Shown piece by piece: positions 51,253-62,340 of a stretch of 64,000 nt of DNA. The position numbers were made by a program, and so were the translations under genes. The stretch is from positions 160,764,746 to 160,828,745 of the forward strand of contig CM073590.1 in NCBI GenBank assembly GCA_037074705.1. Direction: 5' to 3'. Each line of letters begins with the position of its first letter. The first letter of the stretch is position 1. Under the pieces are notes generated by a model. That model was not told the origin of the DNA, did no database searches, and saw nothing but the letters and a program-made list of their open reading frames with translations. The stretch is from Zhengitettix transpicula. Taxonomy: Eukaryota > Arthropoda > Insecta > Orthoptera > Tetrigidae.

Positions 51253-51270
51253 GAGCGTGAGGCGGGCCAT
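51253..51270 (-). CDS. Candidate first coding exon (MARLTL) of the secreted-protein gene
   Basis: ATGGCCCGCCTCACGCTC sits in a strong context (CACAATGG) and is followed at once by GTAAGTATT, a near-perfect donor, in phase 0. The first downstream exon with a strong acceptor that starts in phase 0 with a hydrophobic core is 43205-43275. Joined, MARLTL and VFIVVTLACLLV give a normal 21-residue signal peptide. The link spans 8 kb and is inference; a competing start exists at 43293. Confidence 0.45.
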
Positions 51271-51305
51271 TGTGCGTTCGGGACGCTTCGCGAGTTGCCC
51301 CTGGC

Positions 51306-51311
51306 TTTATA
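51306..51311 (-). promoter_or_regulatory. TATA box of the candidate promoter
   Basis: GGGTATAAAGCC on the minus strand in a CpG-rich patch (about 51.03-51.38 kb, unlike its surroundings). It lies 41 bp before the ATG at 51270, so the 5' UTR would be only about 10 nt, which is unusually short. An upstream start site is also possible. Confidence 0.4.
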
Positions 51312-51570
51312 CCCCAGCCTCGTCGCCTATTAAGCGATGCACGCCAACCAGGACGCCCTCGCTGTGGCGCAACTCGCGATAATTGGCAGATCAGCAACTA
51401 TGCTCTATAAACTCACAACGAGCGTACATTATGTATGTATTTATTTCATCTACAAATGGGCAGTTTGTTGAATCAGGCAGATACATGAAATTGCAATAAA
51501 TAAATATAATTAATTTATAGAAATATAAACTGGACGTAAGGACAGTATTTAAATTAAAAATTATATATAT

Positions 51571-52652
51571 TGTAATAAACACAATTATTTACAAATTTAT
51601 TTAATTAGATTTTTAAATGAAGATAAGCCTTACGTTGAGGTGTCAATTTTTTAATAAACAATATTAAAAAATTATTAAATTTAAATGAAGACAAACCCAC
51701 GTTGGAGCACAAATTTGTTATAAAGAAATTAAAAGTTAAAAATAAAAGGATTTAAATGAAAACAAGAATTTAAAATATAACAAAACCAATATAATAAAAC
51801 AAATTTTTATCTCAGTTGAAATTTTACAAGTTGATATTTTTGTGCCACGGCTTAATTTTCAGAGCCGCCTATCGGGCCTCCAATAAAGATAGTTACCAAA
51901 TGACAATTTAAATATTACAAGGCAAAATATTCCTGACTTAAATGATTTATTATTTTAAATGAAATGATTGAAATTTGAAATCTGACTATAATTATATTTA
52001 TACTATAAGGTTTACAATTAATAAAATTCCTTTTTGTCTACTTTACCCTTATCTGTTCATCTGGGCTCGATCTCACTTAATTTTTTTAAACACATCACAA
52101 AAAGGCCATATTTCCCTGAATTTAAAGATGTTTTGGTTTTCAAACACAAATCACTTTCTGCTCCTAACTGTTGATAACGTTGTTTGAACAATCAACCGTT
52201 GATAGCTTTGTTCTCTAAAACTTTGATAATTGCATGAATATGGCAATAGACGAAATATTCCAATCTGTCGGCTTGTAATTCCAAAACCCGGGAACATTTA
52301 ATATAACATTTCTCTACTTCCTAATCACACTTGCTCAATCATGAAACCAGGGACGCTGAATACGGACACCTCAAAATACACCTTTCGCCATCCTTGTCCA
52401 AACAACACTGAATTACATACTCCTCAAAACACACTTTCCTCAATCCTGGTCCGAGCAACTCTGAATTCTCAAGTTCCGTAAGTCTCAATGCTGTCTGAGG
52501 TAACAATGCAACTCTAGCAAGCAAGCATTATAGGCTCCATATTCTTGTAGACAATCCTTAAGCTATAACGAAATGGCCTCATATTCTCGCCGCCGATAAT
52601 GAAAAAAGTAAAATTTTATTTTTTAAATAATTACATATTCGTAATTACCACA
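51571..52652 (-). mobile_element. TA-LTR 9: LTR with two nested primer sites
   Basis: 1082 bp between TATATATAT tracts. U5-like ends at 51571, about 51651 and about 51708 are separated by primer-site-like CTTACGTTGAGGTGTCA (about 51630) and CCCACGTTGGAGCACA (51688-51703). The core box is diverged (CAGAGCCGCCTATCGGGCC near 51861). No donor-like GTRAGT. Older than its neighbours. Confidence 0.75.
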
Positions 52653-52660
52653 ATATATAT

Positions 52661-53694
52661 TGTAGTAATTGGTAATTAAGGCATTGTTCTAATTGAAAAG
52701 TTGAATTGTAGAGGACTCATTATTGGTGGATATAGCGGACGCCGCAACAAACCGGCAATGCAAAAAAAGTATTGTTGATCGGTCGAGAAGGTTTTACGCG
52801 CTCAAAATTTACGAGACGAATAAACAGTTGGGCAGCGGACAGCAAGTAGAACAGAGTAAAAGAACGAACAGTTGGGCAGTAAACGGAGATGTACAGATTA
52901 AAATTCTAATTCACGAAAACTTGAACAATCTTTGACAGTCAGCAGTGAAGACTGAAAGGCCTAATTTAAAGAACGAGAAAGTGTTCCAGTAACCAGTACG
53001 CTGTTGTATCAAAATGCAGAAACTGAACTAGTCTTCAGTCAACAGACAAAACCAATGAGGTGCATTTTCAACAAAAATCCACGAGACCTACAAATCCGGG
53101 TTGCAGTAAATCATCGAGAATCGACAAATTTATTTTAAACCAACTAACAAACTACGCTAATTAGAGTCTGTTCTGTAAACATTTATAGTCTGTGAGTAAT
53201 TAGAATCAGTGATATCCCCAAAATTGTGCACGAAAAGTTAAAATGAGACCTGGGCTGCCGTAAGTAGAAAGAAAACTTTAAAATCATTGTAAACCATGTT
53301 TAAAAGATAAACGTCAGATCGTTCTTTAATTATCGATAAAATGAGATATTTAATTATTCAGATCATTCTTTATTTCTTGAAAAAAATTGAAATTGTTTAA
53401 ATTCAATCTTTGGTATTATTTCTTCAGCAACAAATTTCGTCTATGTTCAGATGCATTGATTCCCATATAAAGCGAATGTAATTTTTGTGATTTTGATTAT
53501 ATAAATTCTGCCATTATCAAACCCAGTTCAAGACCCTGAGATCCCAAATATTTTGTGATTTGAATACTTGTTTTAAAATTGTTAATAAATCTTGTTTAAT
53601 AGTTTTCACGTAATAGTTCTTTTACTTTAAAAACGCCACATAGTTCATATCATGAATTATTGTCAAAAGATGCAAGCTATCGATATAAATTATT

Positions 53695-53697
<3 letters not shown>
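52661..53697 (+). mobile_element. TA-LTR 10: solo LTR
   Basis: 1037 bp, ATAT on both sides, separated from TA-LTR 9 by only 8 bp of TA. Near-identical to the inverted TA-LTR 12. Donor-like GTAAGT at 53261-53266, CGTCAGATCGTTCTTTAAT near 53311, ATCAAACCCAGTTCAAGACC near 53517. The U3 has two copies of a 44-bp unit with AACAGTTGGGCAG. Confidence 0.9.

Positions 53698-53733
<36 letters not shown>
53698..53733. repeat. (TA)n microsatellite
   Basis: TA tract abutting the end of TA-LTR 10. Confidence 0.95.
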
Positions 53734-53736
<3 letters not shown>

Positions 53737-54430
53737 TTCTATGGTCATGGGACAAACTTTGTATAGCAATGTTTGGTTGGAAGTGACGCGTTTAGGAACG
53801 AACGCAAAAAAAGTCCTTAAATTAAAAAAATTGTTTATTTACATCACCGCGTAGTGCTTCTTTCCAGCAATGTTTGCAATACAAAATTGTGACCACCAAC
53901 AGAAATACATGCTTGGTAGCGTCGAAGGAGCGATTGGCCGACAGGCCAGTTCCAAAAATGCATGACATTTCACGCACGCTTGCAACAGTAGCAATGAAGT
54001 CCTCAGTCAACTAGAGTATCGTAAATGATGTTGTCACCATTTTTCACCGTAGGGGTGGAAGGGCGTTACACAAAATTAGCTCAAAAACAACCAATATTGG
54101 AGTCGAATCTGGAGTTATGGATGTCGCTGAGTTAAATTCTGACATTCAACTTGCCGTTTAGTCCCTAGAGACAGGGTGTAAATTTTCAAACATGTTAAAA
54201 CCGCCTATATTTTCGTGTAAAGACAATTTTTCGGGGTCAATGAGAGTTTTTCCAGATATTTTTGTGTACAATTTCAACCCTTTACTGCATGGGAGGGAAG
54301 CATCTTCATGGATGCGAGTTGAGGGGTGTTACATAAAAATTACGAAATAAAAGAGATTGGAGTCAAATTCCGGGTTATGAATGTCGCTGAGATTAATTAT
54401 GACAACCCGGGCAACGCCGATATCCAGATA
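53734..54430. other. Non-coding DNA
   Basis: No element named. Two short similar phrases (GGAGTCGAATCTGGAGTTATG near 54090 and GGAGTCAAATTCCGGGTTATG near 54358, both followed by ATGTCGCTGAG) mark a 270-bp direct repeat. Confidence 0.45.
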
Positions 54431-54468
<38 letters not shown>

Positions 54469-54471
<3 letters not shown>

Positions 54472-55505
54472 AATGACCACCAAAAAGGGCGATTAAATTG
54501 CCCCACGTTGTGGTAGCCATTTATGTAATGATCACCCGACTCGCTCTTAATTAAAAGAATAAATTATCAAAAAAAGGTTAATTAAAAGAAAAGATTATAA
54601 AAAATTAACAAATAAAATAATTTGTTATTTTATTCACTTGTGGCTTCCAAAATTAAAACAAAAACAATCAAATTAAGATCTCTTCTCTCAGGGTCACAAC
54701 TGGGTTTGATAATTAACAGAAAAGTGATTTATAAACTGATTAACAATTCAAACTTAAAAATTCATCTAAAATAATATGACAATAAATGAACTGAAAGAAG
54801 GCTAAATGTAAACAAACTGAACGAAATCTGACTATTACCTTTGTAATTATTGTTTACAAGTTTATATAGGCTTTGTTACTCACGTAATGTCCGTCTGGTA
54901 CCAGCTCTTTATTATGTAGCTTCAACTCTACATTAAAAATGCAAATTTTTACACTGATTCTAACTTCCTTGCAGATTTTACACACACGCGGTCGAAGTGC
55001 ACGTCCTCAGCTATCAGGAACCTAGGTTGTTGTCTCCCCTTTCTGGTCAGCTAGCCGTTACCGGATCCCTCAACGCGAAGATTGTTCAATTTGTGAAGCA
55101 AACTCCTGCTTCCATACAGGAACTCATGATTTGTAGTTTATGTTTGCAGACTTTACTTATCATATGCAGAGTCCAGACTTTAACTACTTTCTTCTCGTCG
55201 CGGATTTTAGGCTTTTTGTTTCTCCTTTCTCGACCCAGGCTCAGTGCAGAACCTTACTGTTTTTATTTCTCTATGTGGACTGAACTGCCACGTATCTCGG
55301 CGAAGACATTTTTACTGTTTCACCTGTCGTCGCCGACCGCAGACTCTTACTTTTGCGCGCGCAGTCACCATTTCGGCTTTTCGACGAAGGAAAAGAACTC
55401 GGCGCCATTGTTGTCTTTGATAGCTCACACCGCTACGATTCAATTTATTCGCTACAATTCAAATTATACCTAATCAATTTAATGGCCTAATTAATTATTG
55501 CTACA
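54469..55505 (-). mobile_element. TA-LTR 11: LTR with internal primer site
   Basis: 1037 bp with TA/ATAT flanks. U5 ends at 54469 and 54534 enclose CCCCACGTTGTGGTAGCCA (54501-54519), a good match to the tRNA-Lys(CTT) 3' end. Donor-like GTGAGT is the complement of 54878-54883. The CTCAGGGTCACAACTGGG box is at about 54690. A 158-codon plus-strand frame inside it (54997-55473) is antisense to the LTR and is not called. Confidence 0.85.
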
Positions 55506-56955
55506 ATATATATGAGAATAATTTTGTTTTGACCTGAAAAAGAAGACAAACTCTATTACAATTTCATATTACTTTATTAAATATTATCACGTAACTACAA
55601 TATACTAACCTATATTCACTAGAGAGTTCAGATTAAGTCTAAATTTTCTTTCCGTTTTTTCTGCGCCGTTTCTAACGATTCTATTAGATTTTTTCTATAC
55701 GGATCCCAGATAGCTGCACCATTTTAGATACGTCGGCATACTTATGATATATATGCCATTTCATTGAATTTATCATTTTCTTTTTGAGTGTTCACATTAC
55801 AGGGTGCAAAGTATTCCAGCCTTCGTATAAGCATAATTTACCAGTTTACTATTAGAATAAATTCCTGTATACTTACAGTTTGTCTTCTGGGTGACTATTC
55901 CTCCATCTATTTTATATTCCAAGGCACATTTTCGGCGCATTTAAGTAGAACTAATCGCCATAGATTAGACATTTTTAATTTTAATTTTATTTCGCTTGGC
56001 CCATGTAGGTCTACTTAGTATATCAGTCATTTTGGTGGGAACCTTGCTCATAATTTATTTCCATGTATATTACTTAGTCTTCTGTGAAAAGTCGGACCTT
56101 GGAATTTATGCCATTTGATAAATCGTCAATGAATATTACAAACAATAATTGGACAATGATCTAGTTTTTAAAATTTATTGCACAAAAAAAAATAAAGTGC
56201 ATATTACGAAATTTTATTTGAGTTTGAAGAAAATTTCACATACTGCAAGGCTACAGTTTTGAGTTGTTCGTTCTTCCTGTCAGTTCCTGACACTAACGTA
56301 CAATTTTAATACCATCAGATAAAATTGACGGTTTACTTTTATTGAATCAAATCCTCTTTTATCTGATTCTTATGCTAATTCCTTTTCATGTATGTTTTAT
56401 AGAAATAAAAAATAACGTGTTAGTTGGTATTTATATTTTAGGATTTAACGCAAAAAAATGTATTCAAGAAACAGAAGAAATGCTTTCGAACTATGAAATT
56501 GAATTAAAGGATCAGGATGGAAAAATCTAGACTGGACCGATCCATAAAAAAAACAACGTATCAAAAGCCCGATCCATCTTCCACCATCCTCTAAGATTTG
56601 GATGACAACCGAAGTTGAAATAAATCTATCCCCTGGAATTCAACCGCCAAAACCTAAAACAAAAATACCAAGACTTACCAGTCGCAAACTTCCAACCTTA
56701 CTATAACTGTCCCATCTCAGATCTGTTAAAAAACGTAGCCTAAGCTGAAAAGTGCCGTTTTGATTACTTTTCACAACTCCAAAACATTAAAATACGTCTG
56801 CAACAACAACCTCCCAAACTCGAATAATTTTAAGAAACAATAAGAATGTTGGCGTCCTTCACTTCCTCATAAACATAATAATAAAAGAACCTCCATACCA
56901 ATTCCCATCCTGAAGAGGGCCTCTGACCTTATAACTGTAAAGAACTCACATCATT
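55506..56955. other. Mostly non-coding; possible hAT trace
   Basis: A 62-codon plus frame at 56342-56530 ends with GFNAKKCIQETEEMLSNYEI, faintly like the hAT transposase block before its Asp-Asn motif. Too short to be sure. Confidence 0.25.
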
Positions 56956-56959
56956 GGAT

Positions 56960-57080
56960 AATATTATCACGTCTGCGATCCCGGAACATTTACCCTCAAA
57001 GACAATCAAGGCTTATGGTAAAATTTACTTACATTCCTTTATTTTGAACAGGAAAATCCCAAACGAGGAAGAAGGTTATT
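56960..57080 (+). repeat. Dispersed repeat R, partial copy
   Basis: CGTCTGCGATCCCGGAACAT and, after a gap, GGAAAATCCCAAACGAGGAAG match the 3' half of the 26.2-26.5 kb copy. Confidence 0.55.
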
Positions 57081-57296
57081 GCCATCATGTTCCGCCGGAT
57101 CTCTTATTTATACAACTTTGTGTTTGCCACCCAAGTGACCACACTCCAAGACAAAAAGCATTGTCCCTTTGAACTGTATTCTCAGACAGTGCGAAACATT
57201 TAGGCTTCTCTTGACACGAAACTCATGTCCTCGTACAAGTAACATTTATCGATTTTCCACGGTCATAAATTTGTTGTAATCTGTTCCTCTTTTTTT

Positions 57297-57690
57297 TTTA
57301 GGGTAACAGGCAACATGAGGGTAATCCAAATGGTGGCAACTCCCCTTTAATATATAGGAAGGGATTTGAAATGGGGATGCGGAAGGGTAGAGGAAGGTAG
57401 CCACGGGCTATAGTTTAAGGATCCTACCTGGCGTTCACCTAAAAGTAATGCAGGACAAACCCTAGAAAACCTGTAACAGGTAGGTCGGGCATTGGGTACT
57501 TGTCCCACACCCTTCCGTTAACTGGAGAGGGCTTTGCTGTAGGGACGCAGCATTCCCTTCTCCGTGCCTCGACCAGTTTAGGAGGCAGCTGGCCGACTGT
57601 TCCTATGGGAACAGCGAACAACTCTTACCGTATGTCCAAGATCTGTGACCCCAGAACATACACCTCTCAAATCAGGCCGAGGTGCTCTTT
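57297..57690 (+). repeat. Dispersed repeat R, longest copy
   Basis: About 390 bp: GGGTAACAGGCAACATGAGG, TTTAAGGATCCTACCTGG, GGTAGGTCGGGC, CTTGTCCCACACCC, TGACCCCAGAACATACAC. Relatives at 14.8, 26.2 and 57.0 kb. No coding capacity or pol III boxes seen; it may be the untranslated end of an unidentified transposon. Confidence 0.75.
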
Positions 57691-59022
57691 TCAATTAATT
57701 CGGAAAATTGTATTGTCTGACTCGCACCTCCAACCTCGAGAAGTTTCAGTCAACTCAACAGAATTTTTGAAAACTCTCGAGGATCGGAATTAATGCATTA
57801 GAGTATAGTCTCGTAAATCTATATTTTCTGAATATTTTATAACTTGTTAGAACACAGAAATGAACAGATTTAAATATTTGAATATCAAATCAATGCTGCC
57901 AAACATTGCTTCGTTGGACTAACTGTAAGATCACTCGTCTTTAAATCGAGGCATTTTGTAGGGTGACGTCGGTATGCCCATAGGTAAGATTTAAGTTTTG
58001 TGAACTCGCCGTGGTTTGTTCTTTTCCTTTGAAGTAGAGCAAATTTTCGTTCCGTCGTTCTTCAGAACTGTCCATTTGTGTTCCTGGATCTTGATTCACA
58101 AGAGCGAACTATTACGTAGCCTTTAATTTTGGTTTGTCTTCGACTTCATACTTACCTTCTCATAAGGGTCGTGTTATACCATGTGACTCGAAGAATCATT
58201 TCGCCTGGTTTTTTTATATGTAAATGTACTGCCACAATGTAATGCCACAAATATTTTTTTCCCTAGAACGTCGATAATTACTGTGCCTGAAAAGAGACAG
58301 TGTTTCGTAAACTAAAGAATATTTAAAAAATTTAATCTTTGTACTGCATTTGAGGCTTAAAACGGAATAAGGCAGATGTAGGGGCGTCTTGCTGCATCAC
58401 AGAATAGAGCCTACAAGCAGACCTGACCGCGATGACTGAACATTGAATTGAAATTTTTACTCATACTGCGTTTTACTTCCACTAGTTAAAGCAAGTTATC
58501 GTTTTGAAAAACATTTCTCCATGTGGAATCCATCATGTCATTAGGAATGAAGCCAAACAACTTAAGTAGAAACTCGCTGATTAGCAAAACAACTTAACTA
58601 GAAACTCGCTGATTGGCAAACAACAGTTTTACATTCGCTTTCAGCTTTACGGCAGTGCTTTACAGTCGACGACAGAACGCGAGATGCATAAAAACGAATA
58701 CTTTTTCTGATACTTCCTGAATTTTCAAAAGAACTGCGTTCTACAAGAAGAAGGCAGGACAAGAGATCAAAGCTTTCTTTAAATTGAATGCGATCATTCT
58801 TGTTCTTCAATATAACGAAACCTGTGTCTTATGAAGAGATCCTGAGTTTTTTTTATACTGAAATACCTAATAAATTTTTAGAAATATAGAATGCCTTTTA
58901 TGATTACGGACTAACTGTTACGTCCACTAGGTGGTCCATAAACAATGTTTGCAGCGAGGAAACAAAACATTTGATAGATTAAATGACAGCTTCCAAGAAG
59001 GTTTATATATACATATACATAT
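57691..59022. other. Non-coding DNA
   Basis: A 30-bp direct repeat (CTTAACTAGAAACTCGCTGA type) at about 58560-58618; nothing else. Confidence 0.4.
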
Positions 59023-60103
59023 TGTAATAATTTATAAATTTAGCTTCTTGCATATTTTGACAATAATTCAAGATGTGAATTATGTGGCGTTTTTAAATGA
59101 AAAGAACTATTACGTGAAAACTATTAAACAAGATTTATTAACAATTTTAAAACAAGTATTCAAATCACAAAATATTTGGGATCTCAGGGTCTTGAACTGG
59201 GTTTGATAATGACAGAATTTATATAAACAAAATCACAAAAATTACATTTGCTTTATACGGGAATCAATGCATCTGAACATAGACGAAATTTGTTGCTGAA
59301 GAAATAATACCAAAGATTGAATTTAAACAATTTCAATTTTTTTCAAGAAATAAAGAATGATCTGAATAATTAAAGATCTCATTTTATCGATAATTAAAGA
59401 ACGATCTGTCGTTTATCTTTTAAACGTGGTTTACAATGATTTTAAAGTTTTCTTTCTACTTACGGCAGCCCAGGTCTCATTTTAACTTTTCGTGCACAAT
59501 TTTGGGGATTTCACAGATTCTAATTACTCACAGACTCTAAATGTTCACAGACTCTAATTAGCGTAGTTTTTTAGTTGGTTTAAAATAACTTTGTCGATTC
59601 TCGATGATTTACTGCAACCTGGATTTGTAGATCTCGTGGATTTTTGTTGAAAATGCACCTCATTGGTTTTGTCTGTTGACTGAAGACTAGTTCAGTTTCT
59701 GCATTTTTGATATAACAGCGTACTGGTTACTGGAACACTTTCTCGTTCTTTAAATTAGGCCTTTCAGTCTTCACTGCTGACTGACAAAGATTGTTCAAGT
59801 TTTCGTGAATTCTAATTTTAATCTGTACATCTCGCCGTTTACTGCCCAACTGTTCGTTCTTTTACTCTGTTCTACTTGCTGTCCGCTGCCCAACTGTTCG
59901 TTCGTTTACTGTGTTCTACTTGCTGTCCGCTGCCCAACTGTTCGTTCGTCTCGTAAATTTTGAGCGCGTAAAACCTTCTCGACCGATCAACAATACTTTC
60001 CTTGCATTGCCGGTTTGTTGCGGCGTCCGCTATATCCACCAATAATAAGTCCTCTACAATTCAACTTTTCAATTAGAACAATGCCTTAATTACAATTACT
60101 ACA
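59023..60103 (-). mobile_element. TA-LTR 12: solo LTR
   Basis: 1081 bp, ATAT on both sides, inverted near-twin of TA-LTR 10. It differs by having three rather than two copies of the 44-bp U3 unit (GCCCAACTGTTCGTTC, 59.85-59.95 kb). Donor-like GTAAGT is the complement of 59458-59463. Confidence 0.9.
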
Positions 60104-60117
60104 ATATATATATTTAT

Positions 60118-61126
60118 TGTAGTGCTTACAAATGAAAGACAATTAAATCGCCACGTTGAGGCGAAAATTTGTAGTAATTTCTGCATCCAATAAAGAATAC
60201 AATATGTTAAACCAATTAAAATAAACAGTTTACACAAACAATTATAATTTATTACGAATAAACAATTAAATTTTACAAGAAAGTTATTTAGGCAAATAAA
60301 TTTTAATTTACATTATTAATTCATCTTTTACAATGAAATGACTATATTTCAGGGTCGTTTACTGGGCCTTTAATAAAGAAAATACCGGTTAACAATTAAA
60401 TTTTATGACGCTATCATGGACTTAATTCATCAATAGATTTATTACAATGCAAAACATAAAATATGCACTTTAATTCTGAACGAAATTCGAAATCTGACGA
60501 CAATATCCTTTACTTATGAGTTTACAAATAGTAATTCTGTGGAAATTTACCTTACTCTCTTTCGTACTCAAGGAAATTGTCTCGTTCGCACACACACACA
60601 GACACACTTTATAGACAGGCCATTTTATCCATTGACTCTAATTAACATTTTTAGTTTTGAAAAAGTTGGTTCACTGTTCGTTTACAAAATCCTATCAGCT
60701 GGTTCCGAAGATTATTAACTGCTGGAAGCAGTTACTTGTGCTCCCAAATATCGAAGAAAATGTTCTAAATCGAGAATAGAATGATTTAGGTTCAACGCTC
60801 TAAACATTCGGCGCAGAATACCACGTAGTTATCTCAGAGACGGCAACTTTTAAAAATGTTCTAACTGATTTAATCGTTGTTACATGTATCCAGACACTTG
60901 CTGGATTTTATACTATTCGTCTGTCCACTGCTATATTTCCAAGACGACTTTCCTGGACCTCGTCTCCCTATAAACTCTGCTCTCTGCGCGTCTAGCGAAC
61001 CAACCTCTACAATTCACATAAGCATTGCATTCTTACCACATTCTTGTGTACGACTTGTGTGTTTTATGCCGTTAACAATGGGTGTCCAAATTTTTGTTTA
61101 TTAATTAATATTTCGTCTTAATTATT

Positions 61127-61129
<3 letters not shown>
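60118..61129 (-). mobile_element. TA-LTR 13: LTR with internal primer site
   Basis: 1012 bp, 14 bp of AT-rich DNA from TA-LTR 12. U5 ends at 60118 and 60170 enclose GCCACGTTGAGGCG. The core box reads CAGGGTCGTTTACTGGGCC near 60351. Related to TA-LTR 4; the donor position reads GTAAGG. Confidence 0.8.

Positions 61130-61165
<36 letters not shown>
61130..61165. repeat. (TA)n between two LTRs
   Basis: 36 bp of pure TA joining TA-LTR 13 to TA-LTR 14. Confidence 0.95.
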
Positions 61166-61168
<3 letters not shown>

Positions 61169-62218
61169 AATAAACAAACGTGGGTCGAAATAAAAAAAAT
61201 ATTTATTTATAAACAACGAACAATTTTATTTATCATAACTCTTTAATTATACATTTAATTTTATAAAAAGCATCTCTTTCTCTCACGGGTCTTTACTGGG
61301 TTTGATAACGGACAGAACACTTAAATAATCAAAGAACCCAACATTTATCTTTAAATTAAACTGAAGTATTTAATCGTCTAGACATCGACGAAACTTATTA
61401 ACGAACTTAGATTTACCCGATTGATTCTAAATTTAAAAGAGTTTATTTTATTAACAAAAAGAAGAGAACGATATCTGACTGTATCTTTTAATTCCGTTTA
61501 CACATATTAATACCATAAATTTCAACTCACGATTACTCAGGAACATTTGGCTTGTTCATTACACACACACACTTTATAGACTGGACGTTTACACACACTG
61601 ACTCTAACACATATTATTGGTTCGACGATAGCTGATTCTCCATACTCGGTGAAGGACATCCCAGTTGCTGAATCTACTCGACGCTGGATGCTGGATGCTG
61701 TGTCCTGGTATCCTACCATCGAAGACAGTGGTCAAATTTTGATATTACTACAGATTGAACTTCTGCATACAAAAATGTTTATCGTTGACATAAATTTTCT
61801 ATTTCTCTCTCAGGCTGCATTCTTTCTCCATACTGGGTGCTCACAGCTCCCCCTCCGCTCTGACACTCCACTCCGACTAACTCCAACTCCTCAACTCACT
61901 CCATTTATATACGACCGTCCCTTCTTTGTTCCCAAAACTACGTCGCAATTGCATTGACAGTTTCGCCATTACTCCGAGATTTACACTCAGCACCTGCTGC
62001 TCCCCAGTTAGAAAATATCTTGCCGCTCTGTCTTGTCACATCGAGACAGGACCCGTAATTACTTTGCACTTGCATTCTCACCCCCACATGTGCGCTGTTC
62101 GGAAATTCTTCAGCCGCTCGGTCTTGTCACATCGAGACAGGACCCGTAATTACTTTGCACTTGCATCCTCACCCCCACATGTACGCTGTTCCGAAACAAT
62201 GCATTCCCTCAATGCATT

Positions 62219-62221
<3 letters not shown>
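61166..62221 (-). mobile_element. TA-LTR 14: solo LTR
   Basis: 1056 bp, related to TA-LTR 6 at its U5 end. The U3 carries a 91-bp tandem duplication (62022-62112 and 62113-62197) with TCTTGTCACATCGAGACAGG. Donor-like GTGAGT is the complement of 61525-61530; CACGGGTCTTTACTGGG at about 61283. Confidence 0.85.
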
Positions 62222-62272
<51 letters not shown>

Positions 62273-62318
62273 TATATACATATATATACATATATATATA
62301 CATATATATATATATGGG
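62222..62318. repeat. Compound (TA)n/(TATACA)n microsatellite
   Basis: About 95 bp of TA with CA interruptions, followed by TG and GA repeats to 62340. The 60-135 codon frames across it are repeat artefacts. Confidence 0.95.
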
Positions 62319-62340
62319 TGTGTGTGTGAGTGAGTGAGAG

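Noticed and set aside
51121..51258. Plus-strand open stretch (GKAAEEEIIEST...) overlapping the candidate exon 1
   Set aside because: No initiating Met, no clear acceptor, no family; the minus strand has TATA, strong ATG context and a near-perfect donor at the same place.
54997..55473. 158-codon plus-strand frame
   Set aside because: Antisense within TA-LTR 11; not open in the related TA-LTR 5 segment and without recognisable domains.
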